In this document: positions 5,437 through 6,871 of the stretch, piece after piece
How positions within the stretch are numbered: the stretch's first letter is position 1
How the letters are laid out: each line of letters opens with the position of its first letter
Assembly: GCA_916710115.1 (NCBI GenBank)
Contig: CAKAOY010000062.1
Location: forward strand, 1-6,871
Reading direction: 5' to 3'
Source: an uncultured Bergeyella sp.
GTDB lineage: Bacteria > Bacteroidota > Bacteroidia > Flavobacteriales > Weeksellaceae
Length of the DNA: 6,871 nt
Program-made: the position numbers and the translations under genes
The notes under the pieces: generated by a model
Databases searched by the model: none
What the model was told of the DNA's origin: nothing
What the model saw: only the letters and a program-made list of their open reading frames with translations

Positions 5437-6871
5437 TTATTTATTGATTTCTTCTAAGAATTCTTCTTGTGTCTCGCATTCTTCAATTTTAGAACTGATA
5501 ATTTTTATTGCTTCTGTAATATTCATATCAGCAAGGGTAGTACGCAGTAAATTTATTTTATTATAGACATGTTCTGGAAGTAGAAGATCGTCTCTTCGTG
5601 TGCCAGAATTCACAAGGTCTATAGCAGGATAGATTCTTTTATTAGAGATTCTTCGGTCTAATTGTAACTCCATATTCCCTGTTCCTTTGAATTCTTCAAA
5701 TATTACATCGTCCATTTTAGAGCCTGTATCAATTAAGGCAGTTGCAATGATAGTGAGCGACCCACCGTTTTCTATATTTCTTGCTGCTCCGAAGAAACGT
5801 TTTGGACGGTGTAGGGCATTAGCATCAACACCTCCGGAGAGTATTTTTCCTGATGCAGGCGTTACGGTATTATATGCACGAGCTAGACGCGTGATGGAGT
5901 CTAAGAGAATCACTACATCATGGCCACATTCTACCATTCTTTGGGCTTTTGCTAATACGATATTGGCAACTTTTACATGTTTTTCTGCCGACTCATCGAA
6001 GGTAGAGGCTATTACCTCTGCATTTACACTTCGTTCCATATCGGTTACTTCCTCAGGTCTTTCATCGATAAGGAGGACAATCATATATGCCTCTGGGTGG
6101 TTTTGAGATATAGCGTTTGCAATATCTTTTAGGAGTGTCGTTTTTCCTGTTTTTGGTTGAGCGACTAGCATTGCTCTTTGCCCTTTTCCGATGGGGGCAA
6201 ATAAGTCAATAATTTTAGTAGAAGTTGTTGCATTATTCCCCGATAGGTTAAATTTTTCGTTCGGGAAAATAGGAGTTAGATACTCAAATCCCACTCTGTC
6301 TTTGATGAATGGAAGGTCTCTGCCATTCACTTCAATAGGTCTTAGTAAGGAGAAATATTTTTCACCTTCTTTTGGTAGTCTTACAACACCTTTCACAGTG
6401 TCTCCCGTTTTTAGTCCAAAAGTTCGGATTTGTGTTGTCGATACATATACATCATCTGGTGAGGATATGTAGGAAAAATCAGAGGAGCGGAGAAATCCGT
6501 AGTTGTCCGGCAAAATTTCAAGAACTCCTTCTATCGTTACAAGTCCATCAAAATTATATTCTTTTTTTGTTGGTTGAATAGGTGTTTCATTAGCAGAAAC
6601 TTCATTGGTGGTTGTTTCTGTTTCTTGCTGGGAGGTGTTTTCTACCTTATTTTGGTTTTGTTTTTTCTTATTTTTTTGTTGAGTTTTTTTCGTATCCTGA
6701 GGTTGAGGTTCTTTTACCTTTTTTTCTATGGTAATTTCTTTTTCGGCGATTAGTGTTTCTTCCTGTTTAGGTTGTATTCTTTGTCGCTTTGTTTTTTTTG
6801 TTGTTTGTTGTTGGTTATTTTTTGCCTCGTTATTGCTTGTTTGAACTTCTACTACGATGCTTGTTTCTTCC
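5437..6871 (-). CDS. rho: Transcription termination factor Rho (5' end outside window)
   Basis: Rho is a ring-shaped hexameric RNA helicase that ends transcription and limits antisense RNA. The frame stays open from the TAA at 5437 to the right edge, giving 477 visible residues; the true start and the usual Rho_N domain lie beyond 6871. Visible residues 1 to about 104 are low complexity. Then come the RNA-binding cold-shock-like domain (from about 105, with VLEILPDNYGFLRS) and the ATPase core: Walker A QPKTGKTT at 238-245, LLIDERPEEVTDMERSV with catalytic Glu270, LLDSITRLARAYNT with Asp324, the Q-loop SGGVDANALHRPKRFFGAAR, and LQLDRRISNKRIYPAID. All core motifs are intact, so it should be active. 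A shorter start at the in-frame TTG complementary to 6511-6513 is wrong: it would cut the RNA-binding domain. A hairpin terminator follows the stop. Confidence 0.97.
   Translation of the reverse strand, partial: EETSIVVEVQTSNNEAKNNQQQTTKKTKRQRIQPKQEETLIAEKEITIEKKVKEPQPQDTKKTQQKNKKKQNQNKVENTSQQETETTTNEVSANETPIQPTKKEYNFDGLVTIEGVLEILPDNYGFLRSSDFSYISSPDDVYVSTTQIRTFGLKTGDTVKGVVRLPKEGEKYFSLLRPIEVNGRDLPFIKDRVGFEYLTPIFPNEKFNLSGNNATTSTKIIDLFAPIGKGQRAMLVAQPKTGKTTLLKDIANAISQNHPEAYMIVLLIDERPEEVTDMERSVNAEVIASTFDESAEKHVKVANIVLAKAQRMVECGHDVVILLDSITRLARAYNTVTPASGKILSGGVDANALHRPKRFFGAARNIENGGSLTIIATALIDTGSKMDDVIFEEFKGTGNMELQLDRRISNKRIYPAIDLVNSGTRRDDLLLPEHVYNKINLLRTTLADMNITEAIKIISSKIEECETQEEFLEEINK

Noticed and set aside
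5687..6106. A 139-codon rightward open frame opposite rho.
   Set aside because: It lies wholly antisense to strongly conserved rho sequence, has no recognisable motif, and is explained by the coding constraint of the other strand.
6511..6513. TTG here as the start of a 358-residue Rho.
   Set aside because: The frame continues upstream without a stop to the window edge, and the residues immediately before (YNFDGLVTIEGVLEIL) belong to the conserved RNA-binding domain.
6556..6871. A tandem DNA repeat in the T/G-rich end of the window.
   Set aside because: The low complexity comes from Lys, Gln, Asn and Thr codons of rho on the minus strand; no unit repeats with a fixed period.

Overview
The window looks like a low-G+C member of the Bacteroidota, most likely class Flavobacteriia. 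Three things support this. Rho carries a long Lys/Glu/Gln/Thr/Asn-rich N-terminal extension of the Bacteroidota type. Promoter-like elements match the Bacteroidota -7 consensus TAnnTTTG, and no clear Shine-Dalgarno sequences precede the starts. The proteins also resemble, from memory, flavobacterial versions (the KdsC-Maf pair and the HMG-CoA-lyase-like protein). I could not run a search, so genus is not assigned; a Weeksellaceae-like relative is a guess.

Layout, left to right. Positions 1-99 hold the first 33 codons of a leftward membrane protein, probably an NhaC-type Na+/H+ antiporter, cut by the window edge. A very A+T-rich divergent spacer (100-310) contains candidate promoters in both directions and a 9-bp inverted repeat. 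At 311-1099 is a rightward gene for a 262-residue protein of the HMG-CoA lyase fold. It has lost most of the metal and catalytic residues of that enzyme. It converges on, and overlaps by three bases, a leftward four-gene cluster. In transcription order that cluster is ugd (UDP-glucose 6-dehydrogenase, 5305-3995), an ABC exporter with fused membrane and ATPase domains (3990-2197), a KdsC-family phosphatase (2185-1664) and a Maf nucleotide pyrophosphatase (1662-1096). The gaps are 4, 11 and 1 nt, so these four genes are very likely one operon. It starts from a TATATTTG promoter at 5342-5335. Upstream of it, a strong hairpin terminator (5392-5425) closes the leftward rho gene (5437 to beyond 6871), whose N-terminus lies outside the window.

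Functionally, the operon reads as a cell-envelope/surface-glycan module. Ugd makes UDP-glucuronate, the ABC protein probably flips or exports a lipid-linked or glycan substrate, and KdsC supplies Kdo for lipopolysaccharide. Maf is a house-cleaning enzyme riding in the same transcript. Rho is an independent housekeeping gene.

Most of the window is ordinary core genome, and I see no CRISPR array, mobile element, tRNA, rRNA or defence island. The two items most worth following are the apparently inactive HMG-CoA-lyase-like protein and the low-complexity, probably disordered N-terminal region of Rho.
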